Assembly: GCA_022511225.1 (NCBI GenBank)
Contig: JAFLRZ010000002.1
Span: 62,001 to 126,000 of the forward strand
DNA: 64,000 nt
Source of the DNA: Eubacterium sp.
GTDB lineage: Bacteria > Bacillota > Clostridia > Oscillospirales > Acutalibacteraceae
Direction of reading: 5' to 3'
Shown here: positions 47,266 through 56,454 of the stretch, in pieces
Numbering within the stretch: the first letter of the stretch is position 1
Layout of the letters: every line of letters begins with the position of its first letter
The notes under the pieces: generated by a model
What the model saw: only the letters and a program-made list of their open reading frames with translations
The model's database searches: none
Told to the model about the DNA's origin: nothing
Made by a program: the position numbers and the translations under genes

Positions 47266-48198
47266 TTATTCGTTAAAAAGATCTGTTGATAAATATCTGT
47301 CCCCTGTGTCAGGAAGAAGAACAACTATAGTTTTGCCTTCATTTTCTTCTCTCTTTGCAAGCTCAATTGCGGCTGAAAGTGCTGCACCTGATGAAATTCC
47401 GACAAGCACACCTTCTTTTTTGCCGATAAGTCTGCCTGCGGCAAACGCCTGCTCATTTTCAACAGTTATAATTTCGTCATATATCTCTGTATTGAGAATA
47501 TCAGGAACAAAGCCTGCACCGATTCCCTGAATCTTGTGAGCACCTGCAACACCTGTTGAAAGCACTGCAGATGAGGCAGGCTCCACTGCAACAACCTTGA
47601 CGTCGCTCTTTTTTGATTTGAGGTATTCGCCTACACCTGTAACGGTGCCGCCTGTGCCGACACCTGCAACAAATATATCAACCTCGCCGTCTGTATCCTC
47701 AAAAATTTCAGGACCTGTCGTTTTTGTATGAATTGCAGGGTTCGCAGGGTTAACGAACTGACCCGCAATAAAGCTGTTTGGAATTTCTTTAGCAAGCTCC
47801 TCTGCTTTTGCTATTGCGCCCTTCATTCCCTTTGCTCCCTCGGTGAGCACAAGCTCTGCACCGTAAGCCTTCATAAGCTGTCTGCGCTCAACAGACATCG
47901 TTTCAGGCATTACGATAATAATTCTGTAGCCTCTTGCCGCTGCTACGGATGCAAGACCGATTCCGGTATTACCCGAAGTCGGTTCAATTATAACCGATTC
48001 TTCAGTGAGTATTCCTTTTTCCTCAGCGTCGTCAATCATTGCCTTGGCAACTCTGTCCTTAACTGACCCTGCCGGATTGAAATATTCAAGCTTTGCAAGA
48101 ATTTTCGCCTTTAAGCCGTATTCCTTTTCAATTTTAGTAAGCTCAAGAAGCGGAGTTTTTCCTATAAGCTGTTCTGCTGATGTGTAAATATTAGACAT
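47266..48198 (-). CDS. cysK: Cysteine synthase A
   Basis: [54 protein letters not shown]. Confidence 0.96.
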   Translation of the reverse strand: MSNIYTSAEQLIGKTPLLELTKIEKEYGLKAKILAKLEYFNPAGSVKDRVAKAMIDDAEEKGILTEESVIIEPTSGNTGIGLASVAAARGYRIIIVMPETMSVERRQLMKAYGAELVLTEGAKGMKGAIAKAEELAKEIPNSFIAGQFVNPANPAIHTKTTGPEIFEDTDGEVDIFVAGVGTGGTVTGVGEYLKSKKSDVKVVAVEPASSAVLSTGVAGAHKIQGIGAGFVPDILNTEIYDEIITVENEQAFAAGRLIGKKEGVLVGISSGAALSAAIELAKREENEGKTIVVLLPDTGDRYLSTDLFNE

Positions 48199-48218
48199 AA
48201 TCTTATCTCCCTCGTTAG

Positions 48219-49529
48219 TTATTGCTTTATTGCTTCAAACGCCTCATCAAGCGCAGAAATCAGATCATTGACGTTTTCAATTCCTATTGAAAGACGAATT
48301 GTATTAGGCTTTATTCCCTGATCAGCCAGCTCATCGACTGTAAGCTGTGAATGAGTGGTGCTTGCAGGATGGATTACAAGTGATTTTACGTCTGCCACGT
48401 TTGCAAGAAGTGAGAATATCGGTAGATTATCAATAAACTTCATTGCTGTTTCACTGTCGCCCTTAACCTCAAAGGTGAATATTGAGCCTGCTCCGTTCGG
48501 GAAATATTTTTTATATAATTCGTGGCTCGGCTCAGTCGGAAGTGACGGATGGTGCACTGCCTCAACAAGCGGATGATTGTTCAGATAATCTACAATCTTC
48601 AAAGCGTTTTCAACGTGACGCTCAACGCGAAGAGAAAGTGTTTCAAGTCCTTGTAAGAACATAAATGCGTGTATCGGCGAAAGAGTTGAGCCGGTGTCAC
48701 GAAGAAGGACTGCTCTGATATACGTTACGAATGCAACCGGTCCTACTGCATCTGCGAATGATACACCGTGATAACTTGGATTAGGCTCGCTTATCCACGG
48801 ATATTTTCCTGAGCCCTTCCAGTCAAATTTACCGCCGTCAATAATCACACCGCCGATTGCAGTGCCGTGTCCGCCGATGAACTTTGTTGCTGAATGAACA
48901 ACAATGTCTGCTCCGTATTCAATAGGTTTAATAATGTAAGGAGTAGCAAATGTTGAGTCAACCACAAGCGGAATATTGTGCTTATGAGCAATATCTGCAA
49001 CCTTCTGAATATCGATAATATTTGAATTAGGATTGCCGAGTGTTTCAATAAAGATTGCCTTTGTGTTAGGCTGAATTGCATCTTCAAATGAGCCTTCGAC
49101 CTCAGGGTCTACAAAGGTTGCCGTTACGCCTGATGAGAGCGGAAGTGTGTGTGCAAGAAGATTATACGTACCGCCATAGATTGTTTTTGAAGCTACTATA
49201 TGCTCTCCGCTTTTTGCAAGAGCAGTAATCGTGTAATTGATAGCCGCTGCACCTGATGATGTCGCAAGTGCCGCTGCACCACCCTCAAGAGAAGCAATTC
49301 TCTGCTCAAAAACATCCTGTGTCGGGTTTGTAAGCCTTCCGTAAATATTTCCTGCATCCTTCAATCCGAAGCGGTCTGCTGCGTGCTGACTGTTATGGAA
49401 TACAAACGATGTGCTTGCATAAATCGGCACTGCCCTTGCATCTGTTACGGGATCTGCCTGTTCCTGACCAATATGAAGCTGCTTTGTTTCAAAGCTCCAG
49501 TTTTCGGGGTTTTTTACATTATTAGACAT
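48219..49529 (-). CDS. metY: O-acetylhomoserine aminocarboxypropyltransferase/cysteine synthase
   Basis: [47 protein letters not shown]. Start at MSNNVKN (49529) with SD tggaggat. Confidence 0.93.
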   Translation of the reverse strand: MSNNVKNPENWSFETKQLHIGQEQADPVTDARAVPIYASTSFVFHNSQHAADRFGLKDAGNIYGRLTNPTQDVFEQRIASLEGGAAALATSSGAAAINYTITALAKSGEHIVASKTIYGGTYNLLAHTLPLSSGVTATFVDPEVEGSFEDAIQPNTKAIFIETLGNPNSNIIDIQKVADIAHKHNIPLVVDSTFATPYIIKPIEYGADIVVHSATKFIGGHGTAIGGVIIDGGKFDWKGSGKYPWISEPNPSYHGVSFADAVGPVAFVTYIRAVLLRDTGSTLSPIHAFMFLQGLETLSLRVERHVENALKIVDYLNNHPLVEAVHHPSLPTEPSHELYKKYFPNGAGSIFTFEVKGDSETAMKFIDNLPIFSLLANVADVKSLVIHPASTTHSQLTVDELADQGIKPNTIRLSIGIENVNDLISALDEAFEAIKQ

Positions 49530-49574
49530 TGAAAAATCCTCCATTCTTTCAATTGTTTGTAATAAGATTTGTTC

Positions 49575-49629
49575 ACCTACCTACTTGGTAGGTTGGTATC
49601 ATTGTATCACCAATGTTTTCCAATGTCAA
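49575..49629 (-). promoter_or_regulatory. metY-cysK-rrf2 promoter with +1 operator
   Basis: Minus strand: TTGACA (49629-49624) - 17 nt - TACAAT (49606-49601); perfect inverted repeat acctacc-tactt-ggtaggt (49575-49593) downstream of the -10. Confidence 0.75.
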
Positions 49630-49657
49630 CAGTTAAATTCAAAAATTTCGAAAAAAA

Positions 49658-49723
49658 ACGGGAGGCAGTTTGCCCCCCTACGAATAAACTGTAAGATTGT
49701 AGTGGAAGATATCATCCTCCCGT
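49658..49723. repeat. Dispersed inverted-repeat element, copy 3 (opposite orientation)
   Basis: acgggaggcagtttgccccccta...gatatcatcctcccgt; reverse complement resembles copy 1. Confidence 0.6.
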
Positions 49724-49745
49724 TTCCCATTCATTATACGCTGTT

Positions 49746-50441
49746 TTAGTAAAATTTGTACCCTCTGCCCCATACTGTTTTTATATAGTCACATTCAGGG
49801 TCTATTTCCCTGAGCTTTTCGCGAATACGATTAATGTGCACCGTTAAAGTTGCAGTATCACCGAGAGAATCATATCCCCAGACAGCCTCGAAAAGCTTGT
49901 TCTTTGAAAAAACATAATCAGGCTTTTCCGCAAGAAGATAAAGAACGTCAAATTCCTTTCTTGTCAGCGTTACAGACTTATCATTTATAAACACCTCACC
50001 GGTGTCCTTGTTCAGCTTAAGATTCTCGATTTCAATAATCACGTCATCCGGGGAAGAAATACTCGTAAGCCTTTCGTACCTGCTGATGTGCGCCTTAACT
50101 CTTGCAACGAGCTCGCTCGGAGAAAACGGCTTGACAATATAATCATCTGCACCGAAGCCGAGTCCGTTAATCTTATCAGCATCCCCCTTTCTTGCACTGA
50201 CAAGAAGAATGGGCACATTCTTTTGCTCTCTGATTTTTTTGCACACCTCAAAACCGTCCATATTAGGAAGCATAATATCAAGTAAAACCAAATTGAACTC
50301 GTTTGATAATGCTTTTTTTAGTCCCGTAGCACCGTCGGCGGCGTATTCAACAGTAAAGTCATTTGCCTCAAGATAATCTCTTTCAAGGCAAAGTATATTT
50401 TCATCATCCTCAATTATCAGTATTCTTTTCTTCATCTTCAT
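49746..50441 (-). CDS. Response regulator, OmpR/PhoB family
   Basis: RILIIEDDENILCL, VLLDIMLPNMDGFEVCKKIR, C-terminal wHTH (DTATLTVHINRIREKLREIDPECDYIKTVWGRGYKF). Confidence 0.95.
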   Translation of the reverse strand: MKMKKRILIIEDDENILCLERDYLEANDFTVEYAADGATGLKKALSNEFNLVLLDIMLPNMDGFEVCKKIREQKNVPILLVSARKGDADKINGLGFGADDYIVKPFSPSELVARVKAHISRYERLTSISSPDDVIIEIENLKLNKDTGEVFINDKSVTLTRKEFDVLYLLAEKPDYVFSKNKLFEAVWGYDSLGDTATLTVHINRIREKLREIDPECDYIKTVWGRGYKFY

Positions 50442-51957
50442 TCATCCTTTTTGGCATTGATATAAATATTGATAAGCCGTGACCGCTTCGACTCGTTGCC
50501 CAGATTGTGCCTCCGTGAAGCTCTACAATCTGCTTGCAGACTGAAAGTCCGAGACCCGAACCCTTGGCAACTCTCGTTCTTGCAGGATCGGCACGGTACA
50601 TCATATCAAATATTTTCGGCAGGCTCTGCCTGTCTACACCTATTCCGTTATCACTGATTTCAATAATTACTGTACGCTCATATTCACTAAGCGCCATATG
50701 AACACTGCCCTTGACATTCTCTCTTGCATACTTAATAGAGTTTGAAATCACGTTGCTTATTACTCTTTCAAATCTGTCCGTATCAATACTAATTACAGTA
50801 TCATCACTACAGTGGCACGAATGTGTAAAATCAAATCCTGCAGCATCGAGCACCTGCTTAAGCTCTGCAACACCGTCTTCAAAAAATTCCTTGGCATTTA
50901 CGTCCTCCTTATCAAGCTCAAAGCCATTAAGCTCAAGCTTCGAGATAGTGAGAAGATCGTCAAGTATTTTTTCGGTATTATTAATAGATTCGCAGATTAT
51001 TTCCGTATACTGACGCTGTTTTTCAGGTGTGTTGGCAATTCCGTCACGAAGCCCCTCAGCATAACCTCTCACCGAGGTGAGCGGTGTTCTTAAATCGTGT
51101 GCAATTCCTGCAACGACTGCCTGCCTTGCCGACTGAGCCGACTGAATATCGTCAATTGATTGCTTAAGCCTTATTCTCATATTATTGAAGTTCTCTACCG
51201 TCTGCCCTAATTCATTAGTAGAGTTAAATTCAATCTCGTAATCAAGATTACCTCTTGCTATTTCCTCTGCACCCTTTGAAATTTTCTTTATAGGCTTAAC
51301 TATCGTCTGAGAGGTAATAAAAGAAATTACAACGATTGAAATTACAAAGAGAAGCACGATTACAAGTGCAATAAGCCCTGTTCTGCCGACGAGAGTAGAG
51401 GTAATATCCTTTGCCGAGCTTCTTATACTTACATCGTTTACTGTATAATCATTATTTACAATTATAACTGAATATCTCTCGCTTGCGTGCGTCGCATGGT
51501 TCACTATCACAAGTCCGTCGTCGCCGAAGTAATTGAGGTTTTTATCCTCTTCAAGATTAACAAGTGTGCTTGCAGTTTCGAGTATATCCGTGTCCGTTTT
51601 CGTCTGATAAAAGATTTCGCCGTTTTTTTCGATACGTATCTGTGTGCCAAACTTCTCAAGCGGAGAAACGAATGCCTTAATTTCCTCTAACTTTTTGTTG
51701 TCGCTGTTATCATTTATAAGCTCACTGTTTATACCGTACAAAGTCTGGCTCCATTGTATCTGATTAATGGTGCTGTACGTATTCGTAGTAACAGACGAGA
51801 AATTAAAATGCGTTGCAACCGTATTCATAGTCACTCCTGAAAACATCGTCACGAGCAAAAGAGGTATAATTATACCAAGCAGAGAGGTTATGATAATTCT
51901 CGTGTTTATTTTCAAATTTTTATAGCTTCTTTTTTTGCTTTTATCCTTACTGCTCAT
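50410..51957 (-). CDS. Sensor histidine kinase
   Basis: Two TMs, HAMP, VVAGIAHDLRTPLTSVRGYAEGL (H box), ISDNGIGVDRQSLPKIF, GSGLGLSVCKQIVELHGG. Confidence 0.95.
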   Translation of the reverse strand: MSSKDKSKKRSYKNLKINTRIIITSLLGIIIPLLLVTMFSGVTMNTVATHFNFSSVTTNTYSTINQIQWSQTLYGINSELINDNSDNKKLEEIKAFVSPLEKFGTQIRIEKNGEIFYQTKTDTDILETASTLVNLEEDKNLNYFGDDGLVIVNHATHASERYSVIIVNNDYTVNDVSIRSSAKDITSTLVGRTGLIALVIVLLFVISIVVISFITSQTIVKPIKKISKGAEEIARGNLDYEIEFNSTNELGQTVENFNNMRIRLKQSIDDIQSAQSARQAVVAGIAHDLRTPLTSVRGYAEGLRDGIANTPEKQRQYTEIICESINNTEKILDDLLTISKLELNGFELDKEDVNAKEFFEDGVAELKQVLDAAGFDFTHSCHCSDDTVISIDTDRFERVISNVISNSIKYARENVKGSVHMALSEYERTVIIEISDNGIGVDRQSLPKIFDMMYRADPARTRVAKGSGLGLSVCKQIVELHGGTIWATSRSGHGLSIFISMPKRMNEDEEKNTDN

Positions 51958-51958
51958 T

Positions 51959-52558
51959 TCATTCCTCTTGATTCCTGAGTTTATGCATTTCTATAATCTT
52001 TGACAAATGCAAATCGGCAAATTTTCTGCACTCCTCGTCAATATCGTCTACATCGTTTGTCAGGTAGTATTTTATAATACCGGTCATACCCGAAACGATA
52101 TACGTAAGCTGAAAATCATTAATTTCAAACTCATCCTTATGGATATATCTGACCGAGCTTTTTATGGTATCGGTCATTTTGGTAGTAAGAATATCGGAGC
52201 TTACGTCACTTAGCAAAATACTGTAGTACTCCTTATCCTCGGCAATGGTTTTTATACCGTAAGAAATAATAGATGCTACACCCTCAACCGTATGATCTCT
52301 GTTTTTGAATTCGTGAATCTGGCGTCCAACTTTAAAAAAGAGATTTCGCATAAGCCCGTCACACTGTTTATTGAGAAGATCATATTTGTCTGAATAGTGC
52401 AGATAAAAGGTATTTCTGCTTATCATAGCCTTGTCGGTAATGTCCTTAACCGTCATTTGATCAAAGCCCTTTTCCTTTATCAAATCGTAAAACGCCTGCT
52501 TAATATGCTTTTGCGTACGAATAATTCTTAAATCCTGAGCACCGCTTTTCTTAGCCAT
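51959..52558 (-). CDS. TetR/AcrR family regulator
   Basis: HIKQAFYDLIKEKGFDQMTVKDITDKAMISRNTFYLHYSDKYDLL. Start at MAKKSGAQ (52558) with SD aaaggaga. Confidence 0.9.
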   Translation of the reverse strand: MAKKSGAQDLRIIRTQKHIKQAFYDLIKEKGFDQMTVKDITDKAMISRNTFYLHYSDKYDLLNKQCDGLMRNLFFKVGRQIHEFKNRDHTVEGVASIISYGIKTIAEDKEYYSILLSDVSSDILTTKMTDTIKSSVRYIHKDEFEINDFQLTYIVSGMTGIIKYYLTNDVDDIDEECRKFADLHLSKIIEMHKLRNQEE

Positions 52559-52741
52559 TATTGCTCTCCTTTGTCTATTTTGTTCAAGTGCATAATAATT
52601 TACCAGTGTCAATTATAACACATTTATATCGTTACTGCAACATAACAAATAATAGACATTATACATATATTATTTCTAAGTACTTCGCCTGGTGCAACAC
52701 TTGTCTATTTGTAAATAATTAGATGATTAGACATCTTTTTG

Positions 52742-52771
52742 TTGACTTACTATGTAGTTATAAAGTATAAT
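52742..52771 (+). promoter_or_regulatory. Promoter of the VTC/CotH cassette
   Basis: TTGACT - 18 nt - TATAAT. Confidence 0.65.
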
Positions 52772-52814
52772 GTTTTTAGTTTATATAATTTTAAATATTT
52801 ATGGAGGTATTGTT

Positions 52815-53591
52815 TTGGCTATAGCTACTTTTAAACGCTATGAGAAGAAGTATCTCATAAGCAAAGAAAAGCTTGACCAAATCCTGCCCTCCCTGCTGGA
52901 ATATATGGAGCTTGATCCCTTTTGCATAGGCGGCAAAGAATACAGGATTTACAGCATCTACTATGACACGGACAACCACGACGTTATCAGACATAATTCG
53001 TCAAAGCCCGTGTACAAGGAAAAAATGCGTATACGCTCCTACTATGACAGAAAAGATCCTGACGATAAAATCTTTATGGAATTAAAGAAAAAAAGCGAAG
53101 GACAAGGCAACAAGCGCAGAATCAAGCTCAAAATCAAAGAGATTGAGCCTTTTGTCAATGAAGGAATTATGCCCGAGACAAAAGATTATCTTTCTGCACA
53201 GGTTGCAAAGGAGCTGAAATACTATCTGTCGCGCAACAAGGTGCATCCCGCACTTTACGTTCAATATGACAGGCTGGCTCTTTTCGGCAAGGAGGATAAA
53301 GATTTCAGAATGACCTTTGACAGAAATGTTCGCACAAGAAGGTCGGATTTTGTATTTGGTGAAAGCGAGAAGGATGAACTTCTGCTTCCGAACGGTGATT
53401 ATATTATGGAAATTAAAATTCTCGGCGCAATGCCCTTGTGGCTGACGAAAATTTTGAGCGAAAATAATTTATTCAGCCGCGGATTTTCAAAATATGGTGT
53501 TAAATTCAAGCAGGATGCAGCCGAACACAAGCTTGAGTACCATCTTACAGACAAGGACGGCAACAGGCTGGACTTCAGCGATTTTACATAA
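52815..53591 (+). CDS. VTC domain (polyphosphate polymerase-like) protein
   Basis: TFKRYEKKYLISKEKLDQILP, YRIYSIYYDTDNHDVIRHN, EKMRIRSYYDRKDPDDKIFMELKKKSEGQGNKRR; TTG start after GGAGG. Confidence 0.9.
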   Translation: MAIATFKRYEKKYLISKEKLDQILPSLLEYMELDPFCIGGKEYRIYSIYYDTDNHDVIRHNSSKPVYKEKMRIRSYYDRKDPDDKIFMELKKKSEGQGNKRRIKLKIKEIEPFVNEGIMPETKDYLSAQVAKELKYYLSRNKVHPALYVQYDRLALFGKEDKDFRMTFDRNVRTRRSDFVFGESEKDELLLPNGDYIMEIKILGAMPLWLTKILSENNLFSRGFSKYGVKFKQDAAEHKLEYHLTDKDGNRLDFSDFT

Positions 53592-53628
53592 AAAGCACAC
53601 AAACTAAACATCTAAGGAGAATACATAA

Positions 53629-54339
53629 ATGAGTTTTGATCAGATTATCAGCTCTGCTACAAGCGGAGAAATTGCAAACCAGCTTACAGCAGTAAGCGTA
53701 CTACAGATACTTGCATCTTCAATAGTTATAGGACTTATAATAAGCCTCGTGTATCTTTTGACACACAAAAAAGAAGGCTACAGTCAGGCTTTCTGCGTGG
53801 CACTCGTTTTACTCGCGCCTATCGTAGGTATGGTAATTCTTTTAATCGGTAACAACGTTGCAAGAGCCTTTTCTCTTGCAGGTGCATTTGCATTAATCAG
53901 ATTCCGTAGTGCGCCCGGAGATCCTAAGGATATTGCATTTGTGTTTATGTCTGTTGTAATGGGTCTTGCTTGCGGTATGGGCTTCTGGCTCTATGCAGGA
54001 ATTGCTACAATCGTTATCTGCGCAGTTATCATTCTTCTGCACGTTACTAATTTTGCAGGCAAGCGCGGTAATCATTATGAGCTTAAAATCACAGTACCTG
54101 AAACACTTAATTACGTTGGCGCATTTGACGAAACTCTCAATAAATATACTAATTCCTTCAAGATTGTGAAAATAAAGTCAGTTGACTTCGGTGCTTTATT
54201 CGAGCTCTCATTTGACATTGATATGAAGGATGACAAGCAGATGCGCGAAATGCTCGACGATCTTCGTGCAATGAACGGAAATCTCAAGATTATGCTTTCT
54301 ACGGTTCCTACAGCCGTAAGAAGCTTCCACTTCCAGTAA
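53629..54339 (+). CDS. DUF4956 membrane protein
   Basis: NNVARAFSLAGAFALIRFRSAPGDPKDIAFVFMSVVMGLACGMG motif; N-terminal TM helices, C-terminal soluble domain. Confidence 0.88.
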   Translation: MSFDQIISSATSGEIANQLTAVSVLQILASSIVIGLIISLVYLLTHKKEGYSQAFCVALVLLAPIVGMVILLIGNNVARAFSLAGAFALIRFRSAPGDPKDIAFVFMSVVMGLACGMGFWLYAGIATIVICAVIILLHVTNFAGKRGNHYELKITVPETLNYVGAFDETLNKYTNSFKIVKIKSVDFGALFELSFDIDMKDDKQMREMLDDLRAMNGNLKIMLSTVPTAVRSFHFQ

Positions 54340-54345
54340 AAAGAA

Positions 54346-54391
54346 CAGGAACACTCCGGGTTGAGAGAGTCGAACCCCAAGGGTGTTCCTG
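54346..54391 (+). ncRNA. Structured intergenic RNA element (bipartite hairpin)
   Basis: caggaacac (54346-54354)/gtgttcctg (54383-54391) outer stem plus inner gggtt/aaccc (54358-54362/54373-54377); no T-run follows. Confidence 0.45.
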
Positions 54392-54442
54392 AAAGTGTCT
54401 TTAAAACATCAGCAAATTATACGAAGAAATCGGGAAACCACT

Positions 54443-56428
54443 ATGAAATCAAAAAAATTACTTGCATTACTGCTTTGTGCAGTAATTATAATACCAACGT
54501 TAGTTTCATGCTCAAAGGCAGAGCTGACTTCACTTCCGTCAGACGTTGCAGTGATTGATGACGATGATGACAACATTGACGACAACACCTCTGAAGAAAA
54601 AGGGAAATCAACGTTTGAATTTACAGACCGTTACGGCAACGTAATCACGGCGATTCCGTTTTACAACGTTGACGGTGCAACGATGATAGCAGTTTACGTT
54701 GAATCTGCAAAGGATAAAAAAGGGAATGCTCTTGACCAAGAGAAATATCCGTACATTCAGCAGGTTTTGGCAATTCAGCTTGACAGTCTCGGCGAGCCGA
54801 AGCTCACTTATCAGAACAGCAATCCTGTTTCACTCAATGCGCTTGCTGACAAGAACGGCTACATCATTGCAGTTCAGGACGTTATCGACATTGATAATGA
54901 CAAGGACACCGAAGAATATTTTGAGGTTGTCACAAAGGTTGACAGTGTGGGAAATCTTTTCATCAAGCTTCAAAAGGGCGAGGACGGCAAGCCTGTAAAC
55001 GTTACGGTAGATGACGAAAAAGACGGAGGCAAAAAGGTTACTACCGACGATGGCAAGAGTGTATCTGCCCAAAAGAGTGAAAAGTCAAAGAATCTTGAAA
55101 AGGTTGCCGAAAAAGAGGTTGCTGACAGAAAAAAAGAAACCACAACTAAAAAGAAGTCTGACGATAGCAAGAACAATTCCGGCAATGGCTCAGGCAGTGG
55201 TAATAACAACAGCTCAAAGGATAAAAATAAAGACAACAACAAAGATAAAAACAACAACAAAACACCGTCAAAGGAGCCCTCTAAGAAAGAAGACCCTAAG
55301 CCCGAATATATTTCTATCGTTCTTAAAAAAGGCGGAAGCGTTGCAAGTGACGGTAAGAACGTTTCGTTTAATCCCGGCTCAATCGACACAGGCTCAGAGG
55401 TTATAATCGACGGTGCAGGCGAATGCAGTAAGTATTATGTTACAAGCGAAACCGACGTATTTTTAGGACACCTCGTTTTCAATCTCAGCATTGGTGAAAG
55501 CGTTGAGGTTAAATTCAACGACGTAAATATCAACACGAAGAGAAAAACGGCAATTAATTTCACTAACGTTGATAAGGACAACGAAAAGGAAAACGATAAC
55601 GAGAGCAAAAGCGAAAGCTCGGGTGAAAGCAAGCCTGTTGAATCTGCTGCTCCTAAAGTAAATCTCGTCTTTACAGGTGAAAACAAATTCACAGCACACG
55701 GCGTTGGTACAAACGGTACAATTTACAGCGAGTGCAGACTCGATATCAAAGGTCACGGAACTGCCGAAATTGACGGCGGAGAAAACCTGAGCGGTATCTG
55801 CTCTACCGAATCAATAGACATAAGAAATGCTACGCTTAATATCACAAGCAGAGCTAAGCAGGGTATTTCCTGCGACAGAAAGGTGACTGTCGAATTCGGT
55901 GCAAGCATTAACATCAATTCAAAGGGTGACGGAATTCACTGCAACAAATTCGAAATGTGCGACCCAAATGAATTTCCGGATAAAGAAAATGCTACTCCCG
56001 CTTCTGTAAAAATCCAGTCGCTTTACACTGAAGAATGTGCAGACGGAATTGATTCAAATGATTATATCATCATAAGAGGCGGTACGCTTGACGTAACGGC
56101 TTTATCACAGTACAAATTCGGACTCAAGGTCAGAAAAGTCAATGACGGCAAGACAAAGGGGCAGTTTGAAATAAACGGCGGAAAGGTCACCGTATCAGCA
56201 GACAGCAACTCAGAACTCACAAATTGCGCCCAAAAAACACTTCTTATTCAAAGCAGTGTTAAACAACAGTTTTCAGTTGGCGGCTACAAATCGGCAGAAA
56301 ACGTTACCAAATTTCTCTGCTCACCGTGCAGTGCCGAAACTGTCACAATGATTAATCGAAGCGGCAAAAGCACCGAGTGCAAAGTCGATTGGCAAGGCAA
56401 TATTGGTACGGCAAAATTATTAAGATGA
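54443..56428 (+). CDS. Secreted lipoprotein with low-complexity linker and carbohydrate-binding-like (DUF4353-like) beta-helix domain
   Basis: Lipobox LLALLLCAVIIIPTLVSCSK; Asn/Lys/Asp/Ser-rich linker; C-terminal INFTNVDKDNEKEN..LVFTGENKFTAHGVGTNGTIYSECRLDIKGHGTAEIDGG...ADGIDSNDYIIIRGGTLDVTA. Start at 54443. Confidence 0.85.
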   Translation: MKSKKLLALLLCAVIIIPTLVSCSKAELTSLPSDVAVIDDDDDNIDDNTSEEKGKSTFEFTDRYGNVITAIPFYNVDGATMIAVYVESAKDKKGNALDQEKYPYIQQVLAIQLDSLGEPKLTYQNSNPVSLNALADKNGYIIAVQDVIDIDNDKDTEEYFEVVTKVDSVGNLFIKLQKGEDGKPVNVTVDDEKDGGKKVTTDDGKSVSAQKSEKSKNLEKVAEKEVADRKKETTTKKKSDDSKNNSGNGSGSGNNNSSKDKNKDNNKDKNNNKTPSKEPSKKEDPKPEYISIVLKKGGSVASDGKNVSFNPGSIDTGSEVIIDGAGECSKYYVTSETDVFLGHLVFNLSIGESVEVKFNDVNINTKRKTAINFTNVDKDNEKENDNESKSESSGESKPVESAAPKVNLVFTGENKFTAHGVGTNGTIYSECRLDIKGHGTAEIDGGENLSGICSTESIDIRNATLNITSRAKQGISCDRKVTVEFGASININSKGDGIHCNKFEMCDPNEFPDKENATPASVKIQSLYTEECADGIDSNDYIIIRGGTLDVTALSQYKFGLKVRKVNDGKTKGQFEINGGKVTVSADSNSELTNCAQKTLLIQSSVKQQFSVGGYKSAENVTKFLCSPCSAETVTMINRSGKSTECKVDWQGNIGTAKLLR

Positions 56429-56454
56429 TACAGGAAAGAGAAGAGGACAAACTT

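Noticed and set aside
54346-54391. tRNA T-arm-like look of gggttgagagagtcgaacccc
   Set aside because: No acceptor, D or anticodon arms around it and the loop does not match the TTC consensus; kept only as an RNA hairpin.
54346-54391. Intrinsic terminator
   Set aside because: No U-tract follows (gaaagtgtctttaaaac) and downstream genes appear to continue the cassette.
54970-55389. Antisense ORF (139 aa, Leu/Ser-rich) opposite the lipoprotein
   Set aside because: Complement of the low-complexity Lys/Asn/Asp linker; composition is an artefact of the sense sequence.
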